A stretch of 64,000 bases of DNA from Crocinitomix sp. (GCA_013138735.1 WTCE01000112.1:1-64000), one strand, 5' to 3'. Shown: positions 1-9,341, counted from the first letter of the stretch. The notes: a model not told the origin generated them from the sequence alone. Made by a program: numbers and translations.

Positions 1-115
1 GAGCTTCCTTCAGATTCCTGCTCACGCAGGACACCCTTGCTATTGGCTAACACTTCCTGCTATAAAGGCGTGCTCGGGACTTGAACCCTATAATCATTGC
101 CCATGCTGGGCACAC
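1..115 (-). mobile_element. 5' end of a class C-like group II intron, cut by the window edge
   Basis: Read on the minus strand, the segment opens at base 115 with GTGTGCCCAGCATGGGC, the GUGYG-type 5' terminus of bacterial group II introns. It continues with domain I landmarks GGGTTCAAGTCCC, AGTGTTAGCC, GCAAGGGTGTCC and GGAATCTGAAGGAAGC, as in class C introns such as that of Oceanobacillus iheyensis (recalled, not searched). Only about 115 nt of domain I are inside the window; the rest of the ribozyme and any intron-encoded reverse transcriptase would lie to the left. It starts three bases behind the T-run of a perfect terminator hairpin, the known target type of class C introns. Confidence 0.85.
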
Positions 116-117
116 AA

Positions 118-157
118 CAAAAAATCCCTATCGATTCTTGATCGATAGGGATTTTTT
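118..157 (-). terminator. Rho-independent terminator, also the intron target
   Basis: Perfect 12-bp stem (124-135 with 141-152, loop 136-140) with an A-run on the left and a T-run on the right, so it can work in both directions. On the minus strand it follows the lipoprotein gene at 177-431 and its T-run is followed at once by the group II intron. Confidence 0.85.
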
Positions 158-176
158 AATATCTCTGTTATTTGTT

Positions 177-431
177 TTATTCCATTTTTTCAGCAACATC
201 TGGGCATTTTTCTTCTAATGCTTCAACCCACGAACCTTCTTCAAAGGTCTCTGTTCCATAAGTTTCTTTCAATTGTGCGTCGCACTCATAAAAATTAATA
301 TCGTAGTCACCGTAAGGATCACCTTCCATGCAATCACACATAGCTTCTGCTGCTTTCCCTTGTTCTTCGGTGAATCCACCGCAAGACGCCAATCCAATAA
401 TAATTCCTATTCCTAAAACTGCCTTTTTCAT
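177..431 (-). CDS. small lipoprotein of unknown function
   Basis: 84 residues. The N-terminus MKKAVLGIGIIIGLASC is a lipoprotein signal with lipobox LASC, so the mature protein (from Cys17) should be lipid-anchored. The mature part is acidic and has four further cysteines (C32, C34, C50 and C76), which could form two disulfides. I do not recognise a family. The gene lies 80 bp behind the DUF721-recF pair on the same strand and is followed by the terminator at 118-157. Function unknown; the call as a real gene rests on the signal peptide and the terminator. Confidence 0.75.
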   Translation of the reverse strand: MKKAVLGIGIIIGLASCGGFTEEQGKAAEAMCDCMEGDPYGDYDINFYECDAQLKETYGTETFEEGSWVEALEEKCPDVAEKME

Positions 432-510
432 CTTAATATCTGCTTTAATAATTTTCCTTGTTCTGTCTATTAATTCACAAGTTAAAAATTTATCGTTACA
501 CTCGCACTAA

Positions 511-813
511 TCACCGCAAATAAATATCTGTGATTAATTCAATGCCTGCTGTCTTATTTATTTTTTCGATAATAGCTGGTTTATCATGTTGCAACTCATC
601 TCGCATTACCGCCGAGTTTATATTCAAGTACAATATTTTATCCTTAATAAACTTACGCTCCGTTCTTTTATCAACAGCATCTCCCATTAATTCGCCCCAT
701 TTTGATAAAACACGTGTTTCCAATATTTTATCATCAATACCCAAAGCTTTAAAATAACCTTCTAAGGCCTTATTAATTGGAATTCCGTCTTGATGATTTC
801 TACCCTTTTTCAA
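511..813 (-). CDS. DUF721 / DciA-like protein
   Basis: 100 residues with the DUF721 pattern: an N-terminal helix region (INKALEGYFKALGIDDKI), a central W-G-E-L-M-G stretch around residues 39-44 and a C-terminal part resembling a KH fold (LYLNINSAVMRDELQ, then an NKTAGIELI segment). DUF721 members include DciA, the loader or partner of the replicative helicase in bacteria lacking DnaC; in Bacteroidetes short versions sit next to recF, as here. The start overlaps the end of recF by 14 bp, so the two are surely co-transcribed and probably translationally coupled. A role in replication initiation or fork restart is inferred from the family. Confidence 0.85.
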   Translation of the reverse strand: MKKGRNHQDGIPINKALEGYFKALGIDDKILETRVLSKWGELMGDAVDKRTERKFIKDKILYLNINSAVMRDELQHDKPAIIEKINKTAGIELITDIYLR

Positions 814-1903
814 CTTGTCCTCCTTCTACATTAAATAATTTCCGATCAATATCAATGTCTTTAAACACCTTTTCAATTCGATCTCGGTCCGTATCTGAGA
901 TAAATACTTGTCCAAAAATATGTTGCGAAATCAATTGCATTAAATGTGAAACACGGTTGTGATCTAATTTATCAAAAACGTCATCTAATAAAAGAATCGG
1001 TTTTGTCTTTAACAAATTACTGACAATTTCGAACTGCGCCAACTTTAATGCAATTAAAAATGATTTTTGTTGTCCTTGCGAGCCAAATTTTTTGATGGGT
1101 TGCTCATGTATTAAAAAAACTAAATCATCTTTATGCACTCCAACAGTTGTATACCCAACGGCATTATCTTTCCGTGTGCTTTTTTCTAAAGCTTCTGCAA
1201 ATGACTCGGTTTCTAATTGTGACTTATAAGAAATATTGATGGACTCTTTGTGATTGGCAATTATGTTAAAAAACTTCTGGAATACTGGAATAAAATCAAT
1301 TAAAAAAGCTTTTCTTTTTTCATAGATCACCTCTCCTAAACTAACCAGTTGTATATTCCAAACTTCAATGCTTTCGGCATCAAAGATCCGCAATTCTTGA
1401 AACTGTTTTAGCAAAGCGTTGCGTTGTTGTAATACTTTATTGTAGCGAATTAAGGTTTCCAAATAATTTCGATCGAATTGAGAAATTATACTATCGATAA
1501 ATTTGCGCCGTGTTTCACTTCCTTCGATAATTAAATTTGTGTCGTATGGAGAAATAACTACAGCGGGAAAACGTCCAATATGGTCTGCCAACTTTTCGTA
1601 TTCCTTTTTATTGCGTTTAACGGTTTTCTTATGACCTTCTTTAATGGAACAGGTAATCGCAATATCCTTATCATCTTTAAAATAAGTGCCCTGCAACAAA
1701 AAAAACTTCTCGTTTAATCGAATGCACTGTTTATCAATTGGATTTAGAAATGAACGACAAAAGGACAAAAAATGGACTGCATCCAAAATATTCGTCTTAC
1801 CAGCCCCATTTTCACCAATAAACACATTGATATCTGCCGACAATTCTATTGAGGCGTCTGCATAATTCTTGAAGTTGACGAGGGCAAGCGATTTTAAATG
1901 CAT
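800..1903 (-). CDS. recF: DNA replication and repair protein RecF
   Basis: 367 residues, usual RecF length. ABC-type ATPase of the SMC/Rad50 class that helps load RecA on gapped single-stranded DNA. Visible are the N-terminal MHLKSLALVNFKNY strand, Walker A GENGAGKT (residues 30-37), the signature region GSQGQQKS (about 274-281) and Walker B LLLDDVFDKLD (about 304-314). The gene is followed by the overlapping DUF721 gene. A TATCTTTG box on the minus strand at 1953-1960 lies about 50 nt upstream and probably drives the pair. Confidence 0.97.
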   Translation of the reverse strand: MHLKSLALVNFKNYADASIELSADINVFIGENGAGKTNILDAVHFLSFCRSFLNPIDKQCIRLNEKFFLLQGTYFKDDKDIAITCSIKEGHKKTVKRNKKEYEKLADHIGRFPAVVISPYDTNLIIEGSETRRKFIDSIISQFDRNYLETLIRYNKVLQQRNALLKQFQELRIFDAESIEVWNIQLVSLGEVIYEKRKAFLIDFIPVFQKFFNIIANHKESINISYKSQLETESFAEALEKSTRKDNAVGYTTVGVHKDDLVFLIHEQPIKKFGSQGQQKSFLIALKLAQFEIVSNLLKTKPILLLDDVFDKLDHNRVSHLMQLISQHIFGQVFISDTDRDRIEKVFKDIDIDRKLFNVEGGQVEKG

Positions 1904-1952
1904 TAATGTTTTTCATTTTACGTTGAAAAATAGCGCTCGTTCAACGTGATTT

Positions 1953-1960
1953 CAAAGATA
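1953..1960 (-). promoter_or_regulatory. -7 box TATCTTTG for recF
   Basis: Perfect match to the Bacteroidetes -7 consensus TAnnTTTG, about 50 nt upstream of the recF start on the same strand. No convincing -33 TTTG was seen. Confidence 0.5.
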
Positions 1961-2002
1961 TAAATAACCATTGGAAAATACTATCGGAATCCTTTTTTCA
2001 AT

Positions 2003-2010
2003 TAATTTTG
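2003..2010 (+). promoter_or_regulatory. -7 box TAATTTTG five nt before the start codon
   Basis: Perfect TAnnTTTG. The start codon is at 2016, so the transcript would begin at or next to the ATG and be (nearly) leaderless. Confidence 0.45.
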
Positions 2011-2015
2011 AACAT

Positions 2016-2471
2016 ATGTTTCCAGACCTTAACCTTCCAAAAGCAGAAATTCAGATCAAAGGTGATCAAATTTGGGACAGGTTGCGAAAGAAATATTTAA
2101 AATGTACGCCCGAAGAATGGGTGCGGCAAAATTTCATTTCCTATTTAATTGAACAGCTTAAATTTCCAGAAGGAAGAATGGTTTCTGAATATAAAGTAGT
2201 TTATAACGGATTGAATAAAAGGTGTGACATTGCAGTTTTCGATCAGTATAGCAAATGTCAGGTGATAGTTGAATGCAAAGCGCCAAAAATTAAAATTACG
2301 GAAGACACTTTTTATCAAATAGCAAAATATGCGAATGTTTTAAAAGCCCAACTATTAATTTTATCAAATGGTTTAGAACATTATTGTGCTTTAATTAATC
2401 CTGCTGAAGGAACAATTTCATACCTGCAAGACATTCCGTCCTACGGGCAAATTGAGCAACTTATTGACTGA
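2016..2471 (+). CDS. HsdR N-terminal-like (PD-(D/E)xK fold) protein
   Basis: 151 residues. It matches the stand-alone type I restriction enzyme R N-terminal domain family (HSDR_N): LNLPKAEIQIKG, then KKYLKCTPEEWVRQNF, then RCDIAVFD and VIVECKAPK. The PD-(D/E)xK residues are Asp71, Glu86 and Lys88. In Bacteroidetes this is a conserved single-domain protein without hsdM/hsdS beside it, so it is not a restriction system here; its function is unknown. An in-frame TTG at 1971 gives a longer ORF, but the family start is MxxLNLPK, which fits ATG 2016. A perfect TAATTTTG box ends only 5 nt before that ATG. The 3' end overlaps the convergent gene by 11 bp. Confidence 0.85.
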   Translation: MFPDLNLPKAEIQIKGDQIWDRLRKKYLKCTPEEWVRQNFISYLIEQLKFPEGRMVSEYKVVYNGLNKRCDIAVFDQYSKCQVIVECKAPKIKITEDTFYQIAKYANVLKAQLLILSNGLEHYCALINPAEGTISYLQDIPSYGQIEQLID

Positions 2472-3102
2472 GTTGATAGCGCCCCGTTCCTATTCCTTTA
2501 ATAAAATCACTCCAAGCTGCAGGGTTTAACAAGTTGTTGACAGGCGATTGCCCTCTGGTATAAAACTCTTGTTGTTGTTGTACGCGATAATTACTGTAAG
2601 AAGTACTGGCATCCGCAGTTAATAAGGCGCCTACAAAAGCCATTTCTTGTGGTGAAAGTCTTTTTTGCGCTCTTTTTAAATCATCATCTGGGATGTCCAT
2701 ATTCACAAAGGCGTCTGCAAATTGCTCGCGCGACGGCCAAGGATAAACATCTACAGGATCCATCACAATCGTATCCTCTGTCATCAATTGCACTAAAGAA
2801 ATTGCTTTTGAAGTTGTTGAATCAGGCACAACATAAATTTTCTTTTTATATCCTACACTTGAAAATTGAATGGTATCACCGGGATGAACAACTAAAGCAA
2901 AATAACCGTAATAATCTGCAATCGTTCCACGCATAGTTGTCATATCGCCTACTCTGGTAAAAGGTACGCGGTATAAACTATCCGTAATAACAATACCCGT
3001 TAACTGAACATACAATAATGAATCAGAACTCTGCGGAGTATTATTTTGACCAAAACTCGAAGAGCTTAGCGCAAATAACAATATGACCAATAATTTTTTC
3101 AT
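2461..3102 (-). CDS. secreted CarboxypepD_reg-like domain protein
   Basis: 213 residues. MKKLLVILLFALSSSSFGQ is a Sec signal peptide. Residues about 30-105 follow the CarboxypepD_reg-like beta-sandwich pattern known from TonB-dependent receptor N-termini: LTGIVITDSLYRVPF, then G-T-I-ADYYGYFAL, then GDTIQFSSVGYKKK. The C-terminal half (from about 120) is charged, with a Q-rich stretch, and matches nothing I know. In Bacteroidetes such short proteins are periplasmic or outer-membrane associated; the role is unknown. The last 11 bp overlap the convergent HsdR_N gene tail to tail, with no room for a terminator between them. Confidence 0.8.
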   Translation of the reverse strand: MKKLLVILLFALSSSSFGQNNTPQSSDSLLYVQLTGIVITDSLYRVPFTRVGDMTTMRGTIADYYGYFALVVHPGDTIQFSSVGYKKKIYVVPDSTTSKAISLVQLMTEDTIVMDPVDVYPWPSREQFADAFVNMDIPDDDLKRAQKRLSPQEMAFVGALLTADASTSYSNYRVQQQQEFYTRGQSPVNNLLNPAAWSDFIKGIGTGRYQLSQ

Positions 3103-3308
3103 TGAAGTTTCGTCTCTTACAAATATCTAGATAATGCTGAACTAATCAAAACTATTTAACATAAATTAAGCTCATTTGTTGTGCTAGAAAAACACAGTTT
3201 CAGAATAATAACCTCTCAATTGATAGCTTTTGGGCTTAAATTTTGGATAAAACGTTAATTAATGGTTAAGATTAAAGTGATAAAGGCGACAATCAAATTC
3301 ATTTTTAG

Positions 3309-3316
3309 TAACTTTG
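3309..3316 (+). promoter_or_regulatory. -7 box TAACTTTG for guaB
   Basis: Perfect TAnnTTTG 32 nt before the guaB ATG, a normal leader length in this window. The 246 bp between 3103 and 3348 hold nothing else that I can identify. Confidence 0.55.
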
Positions 3317-3348
3317 CGGGAATTTATAAATGAAATAAATTCGAATCT

Positions 3349-4821
3349 ATGCCTGTAGCTGATATAAATAATGTCAAAGAAGGTTTAACCTATGATGACG
3401 TTTTACTTGTCCCAAGATATTCTGAAATATTACCAAGAGAAGTAAATCTCCAAACAAGGTTAACCAAAAACATTACGTTAAACGCCCCAATTGTATCCGC
3501 TGCTATGGATACAGTAACCGAATCTGCATTGGCGGTTGCCATTGCACAACAAGGAGGAATTGGAGTTATTCATAAAAACATGTCTATTGCACAGCAAGCT
3601 TTGGAAGTGCGAAAAGTAAAGCGCTCTGAAAGTGGCATGATTTTAGACCCAATTACATTAGGTTTAGATTCCAAAATTGGAGATGCCTTACGCTTAATGA
3701 AAGAAAACAAAATTGGCGGAATTCCAGTTATCGACTCAGATAGAAAGCTCAAAGGAATTATTACCAATCGTGATTTAAGATTTGAAAAAGACGTGGAAAA
3801 AGCGGTAAAAGACGTCATGACATCTGAACGCATAGTTACTACAAAAGAAGGTACAAGTTTAGAACAAGCAGAAGAAATTCTACAACAGCATAAAATTGAG
3901 AAACTACCTGTAGTTTCAGATGACAATAAATTATTGGGCTTAATTACTTATAGAGATATTATTAAAGTAAAGGAGCATCCAAATTCATGTAAAGACAGAT
4001 TTGGACGCTTGCGGGTTGCTGCTGCTGTTGGAGTAACGCACGATACGCTAGAGCGTGTTTCGGCTTTGGTTGATGCTGGTGTTGATGCCATTGTAATTGA
4101 TACAGCGCATGGCCACACCAAAAGTTTTGTAGACAAACTGAAAGAGGTAAAAGTAAAATATCCGAACCTTGATGTGATTGCTGGAAATATAGCAACCGCA
4201 GAGGCGGCTAAATTTTTAGTTGAAGCTGGCGCAGATGCAGTTAAAGTTGGAATTGGTCCTGGATCAATTTGTACGACAAGAATAATTGCTGGTGTGGGCG
4301 TTCCACAACTTTCGGCCGTCAATGAAGTAGCAATGGCATTAGAAGGGACTGGAGTTCCTGTAATTGCTGATGGAGGAATTCGTTATACTGGAGATTTTGT
4401 AAAAGCCATTGCGGCTGGAGCAGATTCCATAATGGTAGGTTCAATGTTTGCCGGAGTTTTAGAATCACCAGGTGAAACAATTATTTATCAAGGAAGAAAA
4501 TTTAAAGCATATAGAGGAATGGGATCTCTTGAAGCCATGCAAAAAGGTTCAAAAGATCGTTACTTCCAAGATATTGAAGATGACGTGAAAAAATTAGTTC
4601 CTGAAGGAATTTCTGGCCGAGTGCCCTACAAAGGCAATTTGGAAGAGGTAATGCACCAGATTATTGGAGGCATTAGAGCAGGAATGGGATATTGTGGTGC
4701 AATTGATATTGACCACTTAAAAGGAGCGCCATTTATTAAAATTTCAACTGCTGGTGTACAAGAAAGTCATCCGCATGATATTGCCATTACGAGAGAAGCA
4801 CCAAACTATAGTAAGAAATAA
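3349..4821 (+). CDS. guaB: inosine-5'-monophosphate dehydrogenase
   Basis: 490 residues, full length. Oxidises IMP to XMP with NAD+, the committed step of GMP synthesis. Visible are the N-terminal barrel start [11 protein letters not shown], two CBS domains inserted at about 95-205 ([34 protein letters not shown]), the catalytic loop [11 protein letters not shown] with Cys308, the IMP-binding DGGIRYTGD and GSMFAG, and the mobile flap with YRGMGS. It has its own promoter and is followed 55 bp later by the first PpiC gene. Confidence 0.98.
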   Translation: MPVADINNVKEGLTYDDVLLVPRYSEILPREVNLQTRLTKNITLNAPIVSAAMDTVTESALAVAIAQQGGIGVIHKNMSIAQQALEVRKVKRSESGMILDPITLGLDSKIGDALRLMKENKIGGIPVIDSDRKLKGIITNRDLRFEKDVEKAVKDVMTSERIVTTKEGTSLEQAEEILQQHKIEKLPVVSDDNKLLGLITYRDIIKVKEHPNSCKDRFGRLRVAAAVGVTHDTLERVSALVDAGVDAIVIDTAHGHTKSFVDKLKEVKVKYPNLDVIAGNIATAEAAKFLVEAGADAVKVGIGPGSICTTRIIAGVGVPQLSAVNEVAMALEGTGVPVIADGGIRYTGDFVKAIAAGADSIMVGSMFAGVLESPGETIIYQGRKFKAYRGMGSLEAMQKGSKDRYFQDIEDDVKKLVPEGISGRVPYKGNLEEVMHQIIGGIRAGMGYCGAIDIDHLKGAPFIKISTAGVQESHPHDIAITREAPNYSKK

Positions 4822-4876
4822 TACGTAAGGTATAATAACCGTACAAAACTTTGAAAAACGAAAACTTAAACGAAAA

Positions 4877-6958
4877 ATGAAAAAATTACATTTATTATTA
4901 ATTGGACTTCTTTTATCGGTAGGATCAATCGCGCAAGAAAAAGATCCTGTTGTACTTACAATTGATGGTGACGATATTCATGCATCCGAGTTTTTATACA
5001 TCTACTCTAAAAATAACGACGAACCTTCATTTGCAAAGGATTCTCTATCCGACTATATGGAGTTGTTCATCAACTATAAACTAAAGGTTAAAGAAGCGCA
5101 AGCAAAACAATACGACACGATTCCACGTTTAGTAAATGAATTGGCACAATACCGCAAGCAACTTTCATTGCCGTATATGACGGACAAAACGAAAAACGAA
5201 AAATTGATTGAAGAGGCCTATGCAAGAACAACAAACGAAGTTAGAGCGAGTCATATTCTTATTCGTTTAAAAGCAGATCCAAGTCCTGCGGATACAGCAG
5301 AAGCTTATTCACGTACAATGGCTTTACGTGCTAGAATTGTAGGTGGCGAATCATTTGAAGTTGTAGCTAAAGGTAAAGGCGGTTCTGAAGATCCATCTGT
5401 AAAATCAAACAATGGTGATTTAGGTTATTTCTCTGCATTACAAATGGTTTATCCGTTTGAAGATGCTGCTTTTACTACCCCTGTTGGTGAAGTATCCATG
5501 CCTGTTCGCACAAGATTTGGTTATCACTTGATTAAGGTGGTTGACAATCGTCCAGCACAAGGAATGATTGAAACAGCACATATTTTAATTTTAGCAGACG
5601 ACAAAGCTGCGGATGACGATAAAATGAAAGCTGAGAAAAAAATCAACGAAATTTATGCCTTATTACAAGCAGGTGAAAAATTTGAAGATTTGGCCGCAAA
5701 GTATTCTGATGATAAATCTTCTAGCGCTAAAGGTGGACTTCTTCCATTATTTGGTTCTGGAGCGAAACAACGAATGGTTCCTGAATTTGAAAAAGCAGCT
5801 TTTGCTATTGTAAATGATGGAGATTATTCGGCACCAGTTAAAACTACTTTCGGATACCATATTATTAAACGAATGCAAGTAATTCCAATTCCAGAATATG
5901 ATGTAATGTATCGTGAATTGAAATTAAGAGTAGAACGCGACATGCGGGCTGAAACAACTAAAGAAGCCTTTATCGAGGATTTGAAAAAACAATACGGTTT
6001 CCAAACGAATGCGCAAAAATTACTACCGTATCTCTATAATCCAATGGGAGATGAAATTTTCATGGGAGCATGGGAAGGTATGGAAACGCCAGCACATGAT
6101 GATGATGTATTGTTCGAGTTTAAAGAGAATATGGCAACATTAAAAGATTTGGAGACTTATATTATTAAACGCCAAATTAAAATGCGTCGTGCGGATAAAC
6201 AAATGTTAGTTCAAGATCATTATAATGCAATGGTGAAGGAATGGGTTGTGAATTATGAAGATAGCCAATTGGAAACCAAGTATCCTGAATTCAAATCATT
6301 GATTCAAGAGTATGCTGATGGTATTTTAGTTTTCGAAATCATGCAGGACGAGATTTGGAAAAAAGCTTCTAAGGATACAACAGGAATTCAAAACTACTAT
6401 GATGCCCATAGCGCTGACTTCACTTATAATATTCGATATAAAGGAGATCTATATACGGCTAAAGATAAAGCAACGGCTGCATCAATCGTAAAACTGATTA
6501 ATCTCGGTGAATTAGATGCAAAACAAATTATAGAACAGTTAAATCAAGATTCTGAATTAAACGCGAAAGTGAGAAACCAAGTTTATAATTCAGAAACAAC
6601 TGAGGCTTTTAAAGTGAGAAAACCTTTAAAAACAATTGATAAGCCTGAGGATTTAACTGATGTAAAAGCAATGGCAAAATACAAATCGAAAAATAAAAAA
6701 GCCAAAGCTAAACATGCGAAATACAAATTGAAAACATTTAAAAACGGTTTAAACAAACCTTATAAAAATGCTGGTGTTTATTACGTGTTTGATGTTGAGG
6801 AAACAATGCAACCAAGAAAAAGAGAATTTAGTGAGGCACGCGGTTTAGTAACTGCTGCTTACCAGAATCAATTAGAAAAAGAATGGTTGGCGTCATTGCG
6901 TAAAAAATATACGATTAAAATTCACGAAGATGCTCTTTATGGGCTAGGTGGAAAATAA
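4877..6958 (+). CDS. periplasmic PpiC-type peptidyl-prolyl isomerase, two parvulin domains
   Basis: 693 residues with signal peptide MKKLHLLLIGLLLSVGSIAQ. A SurA-N-like segment (about 25-115) is followed by two parvulin domains: residues 121-224 (VRASHILIRL to FGYHLIKVVD) and 231-334 (IETAHILILA to FGYHIIKRMQ), each with the HIL opening and GYHxI closing signature. The C-terminal 360 residues form a long helical region typical of the large Bacteroidetes version. It should act as a chaperone/isomerase for outer-membrane and secreted proteins. It opens a run of three related genes but is separated from the next by a strong terminator (6981-7019). Confidence 0.93.
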   Translation: MKKLHLLLIGLLLSVGSIAQEKDPVVLTIDGDDIHASEFLYIYSKNNDEPSFAKDSLSDYMELFINYKLKVKEAQAKQYDTIPRLVNELAQYRKQLSLPYMTDKTKNEKLIEEAYARTTNEVRASHILIRLKADPSPADTAEAYSRTMALRARIVGGESFEVVAKGKGGSEDPSVKSNNGDLGYFSALQMVYPFEDAAFTTPVGEVSMPVRTRFGYHLIKVVDNRPAQGMIETAHILILADDKAADDDKMKAEKKINEIYALLQAGEKFEDLAAKYSDDKSSSAKGGLLPLFGSGAKQRMVPEFEKAAFAIVNDGDYSAPVKTTFGYHIIKRMQVIPIPEYDVMYRELKLRVERDMRAETTKEAFIEDLKKQYGFQTNAQKLLPYLYNPMGDEIFMGAWEGMETPAHDDDVLFEFKENMATLKDLETYIIKRQIKMRRADKQMLVQDHYNAMVKEWVVNYEDSQLETKYPEFKSLIQEYADGILVFEIMQDEIWKKASKDTTGIQNYYDAHSADFTYNIRYKGDLYTAKDKATAASIVKLINLGELDAKQIIEQLNQDSELNAKVRNQVYNSETTEAFKVRKPLKTIDKPEDLTDVKAMAKYKSKNKKAKAKHAKYKLKTFKNGLNKPYKNAGVYYVFDVEETMQPRKREFSEARGLVTAAYQNQLEKEWLASLRKKYTIKIHEDALYGLGGK

Positions 6959-6980
6959 GCCTAATTATTGTTAAAATAAA

Positions 6981-7019
6981 AACCAACCTTAAGCGCAAAG
7001 CAAAGGGTTGGTTTTTTTT
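6981..7019 (+). terminator. Rho-independent terminator after the first PpiC gene
   Basis: Perfect 8-bp stem AACCAACC (6981-6988) with GGTTGGTT (7006-7013), followed by a run of T. The next gene therefore needs its own promoter. Confidence 0.85.
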
Positions 7020-7024
7020 ATGAC

Positions 7025-7032
7025 TACATTTG
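7025..7032 (+). promoter_or_regulatory. -7 box TACATTTG for the PpiC lipoprotein/surA operon
   Basis: Perfect TAnnTTTG just behind the terminator at 6981-7019 and 24 nt before ATG 7056. Confidence 0.5.
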
Positions 7033-7055
7033 TTCACTGAGTTGTAAACTTGCGA

Positions 7056-7925
7056 ATGCACGCCTTAAAAAAGATATTAAATCCAACCACTCGCCTAACC
7101 TTCACTGGATTATTAGTGCTGGTCGTAAGCGTAAGTCTTTCTTGCAACGGCAATAAAGATAAAGGTCGTGTAATAGCGCAAGTTGGAGAGCATGAACTTT
7201 ACGAAACAGATGTTCAATTTTTGGCTTATACGCAATTGGATAGCGCTGCGGTAGTTTCGCATTATGTTGAAGAATGGGTGGCTGAACAAATATTGGTGAG
7301 CGAAGCAGAGAAGGATGAAAATGTGGACATGCAAGCAATTGATCGGCGAATTGAGGAGTTTAGAAATGACCTACTCATTCACCAATTAGAAGATAAGCGA
7401 ATTGAGGTACAATTAGACACGACTGTAAGTACAACAGAAATTGAAGCTTACTATAAGGATCATCAGGCTGATTTTCAACTGAACGATTATTTGGTCAAAG
7501 TGCTTTACCTTAAAATCCCATTGGATGCGCCAGACATTGATAAAATTGGTGGGGCCTATAAATTGCGGAATGATGAGGACATAGAAACCATTGAAACCTA
7601 TGCAAAAATGTACGCTTCTAACTTTTATTATGACATTGAAAGCTGGATCTACTTTGATGATATCTTAAAAGAGATACCTTTGCATGATATTAACAAAGAT
7701 CGATTTATACTTAAACGATCGAAAATACGTTTTGAAGAGACTGGATTTTACTACTTTTTGAACATAGTTGATTATAAATTAAAGAACAGTACGTCTCCCA
7801 TTAGTTTTGAGCGAGAAAATATAAAGGCTAGAATCATTAACTTAAGGATTAAGGATTTACGCCAGACGATTAAAAATGATATTATTAAAAAAGCATATGA
7901 TAACGGTAAGGTCACAATTTATTAA
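7056..7925 (+). CDS. SurA-N-like lipoprotein related to PpiC isomerases
   Basis: 289 residues. Lipoprotein signal ending VSVSLSC (Cys30). The mature N-terminus [18 protein letters not shown] is the usual opening of SurA/PpiC proteins, followed by a helical bundle. I see no intact parvulin domain: the region after residue 140 has neither the HIL nor the GYHxI signature, so it may be a chaperone without isomerase activity. A TTG two codons upstream (7050) is possible, but ATG is preferred. The 3' end overlaps the SurA-like gene by 29 bp, so both are translated from one mRNA. Confidence 0.85.
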   Translation: MHALKKILNPTTRLTFTGLLVLVVSVSLSCNGNKDKGRVIAQVGEHELYETDVQFLAYTQLDSAAVVSHYVEEWVAEQILVSEAEKDENVDMQAIDRRIEEFRNDLLIHQLEDKRIEVQLDTTVSTTEIEAYYKDHQADFQLNDYLVKVLYLKIPLDAPDIDKIGGAYKLRNDEDIETIETYAKMYASNFYYDIESWIYFDDILKEIPLHDINKDRFILKRSKIRFEETGFYYFLNIVDYKLKNSTSPISFERENIKARIINLRIKDLRQTIKNDIIKKAYDNGKVTIY

Positions 7926-9294
7926 AAACAGTATTTTGCTATTGGGGCTTCTCTTAGTAGGATCAGGTGCCATTTTTGCTCAAGGGGGAGAACCTAAGGT
8001 TATTGACAAAATTGTTGGTCAAGTTGGAGATGAGATCATTTTATTATCTGATATTCAAAACCAACGCCTTCAAATTTTGCAAAGCGGTAATGATGGCGAT
8101 AAGCAAACAGATTGCGCCATTCTAGAAGAATTCATGTACGAGAAACTTTTGGTGAATCAAGCAAAAATTGACAGTGTTGTTGTGAATGATGATGACGTGA
8201 ACCGTGAGATGGAAGAAAGATTACGTTATATCGCTGGTCAAATTGGGAGTATTGAAAAATTAGAAGAATTCTATGGAAAATCAGTGGCTAAAATAAAAGC
8301 CGACTTCTTTGAGTTGATAAAGAAACGTTTGTTGGCCGATCAAATGAAAAGAAACATTACTGAAAATGTAAAAGTAACGCCGAAAGAAGTTGAAAAGTTC
8401 TTCAAGGGTTTACCAAAAGACAGTATACCTTATATTAACTCTAAAGTTACCGTAGCACATATTGTTATGTACCCAAAAATAACGCAAAGCGACAGGGACA
8501 AAGCATTTAATGAATTAACAAAATACAAAGGAGAAATTGAGCGTGGCGAACAACGCTTTGGAACTGCTGCAACACTCCACTCTGATGATCCAGGAAGTAG
8601 AATTAGTGGTGGTGATTTAGGATGGCAAACGAGAGGAACTATGGTTCCTGAATTTGAATCAGCTTTATTTAGCTTAAAAAAGGACGAAATTTCTGAAGTT
8701 GTTGAAACGCAGTATGGTTACCACATTATTCAGTTATTAGAACGTAAAGGAGATAATTTCCATTGTCGTCATATTTTAATTGCCCCTAAGGTAAGTGACG
8801 CAGCTTTAGTTAAAGCCGCAACAACAATTGACAGTGTACACCGTGCAATCGCAAATGGTAGCATGAGCTTTGAAGATGCTGCACGTCGCTTTAGTGATGA
8901 TGAAAACTCAAAATTTAATGGAGGACAAATTGTGAATCCTTATTCTGGTGATTATCTATGGGACATTCAAAACATCAATGATATTGATCCTCAAATGTCT
9001 CGTATTATTGAGCGTATGACGGTTGGAAAATTCTCTACGCCATCATTATATGACAATTATCAAGAACAAAAACAAGGAATTAGAATTGTGAAGCTGATTG
9101 CGAAATCAGAGCCGCATATTGCAAGTTTGGCAACAGATCGTCAATTAATTGAAATGGCTGCGCTAAATGAAAAAAGACAAATTGTTATTGATGCTTGGAT
9201 CGAATCTAAAATATCTGGGAACTTCGTTCAAATTGATAAAAGCTATTTGAAAGGCTGTGATTTTAAGTATACTTGGATTAGAGGGGATATTTAG
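7897..9294 (+). CDS. SurA-like periplasmic chaperone / peptidyl-prolyl isomerase
   Basis: 465 residues from ATG 7897; an ATG at 7876 would add seven residues (MILLKKH) before the same signal peptide, ending GSGAIFAQ. SurA N-domain opening [19 protein letters not shown] at mature residue 10 or so, then two parvulin domains: about 187-284 ([10 protein letters not shown] to [10 protein letters not shown]) and from about 288 ([10 protein letters not shown]). It should escort outer-membrane proteins through the periplasm. Third of a PpiC series in Bacteroidetes order: large PpiC, lipoprotein, SurA. Confidence 0.93.
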   Translation: MITVRSQFIKNSILLLGLLLVGSGAIFAQGGEPKVIDKIVGQVGDEIILLSDIQNQRLQILQSGNDGDKQTDCAILEEFMYEKLLVNQAKIDSVVVNDDDVNREMEERLRYIAGQIGSIEKLEEFYGKSVAKIKADFFELIKKRLLADQMKRNITENVKVTPKEVEKFFKGLPKDSIPYINSKVTVAHIVMYPKITQSDRDKAFNELTKYKGEIERGEQRFGTAATLHSDDPGSRISGGDLGWQTRGTMVPEFESALFSLKKDEISEVVETQYGYHIIQLLERKGDNFHCRHILIAPKVSDAALVKAATTIDSVHRAIANGSMSFEDAARRFSDDENSKFNGGQIVNPYSGDYLWDIQNINDIDPQMSRIIERMTVGKFSTPSLYDNYQEQKQGIRIVKLIAKSEPHIASLATDRQLIEMAALNEKRQIVIDAWIESKISGNFVQIDKSYLKGCDFKYTWIRGDI

Positions 9295-9341
9295 GATTTA
9301 TTACTTTACTGTTAATTTACTGATCTCATAAATTAGCACAG

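Noticed and set aside
61-115. tRNA-like T-arm (GGGTTCAAGTCCC) on the minus strand
   Set aside because: No acceptor, D or anticodon arm fits around it; the surrounding words match group II intron domain I instead.
1971-2471. HsdR_N protein as part of a type I restriction system
   Set aside because: No helicase domain, hsdM or hsdS is nearby; stand-alone versions are common in Bacteroidetes.
3948-4322. Open frames antisense to guaB
   Set aside because: Long antisense frames are expected over a conserved gene; no signal peptide, domain or promoter supports them.
7045-7058. TAAACTTG as a leaderless promoter for the PpiC lipoprotein
   Set aside because: A perfect TACATTTG lies 24 nt upstream of the ATG, so a normal leader is more likely.
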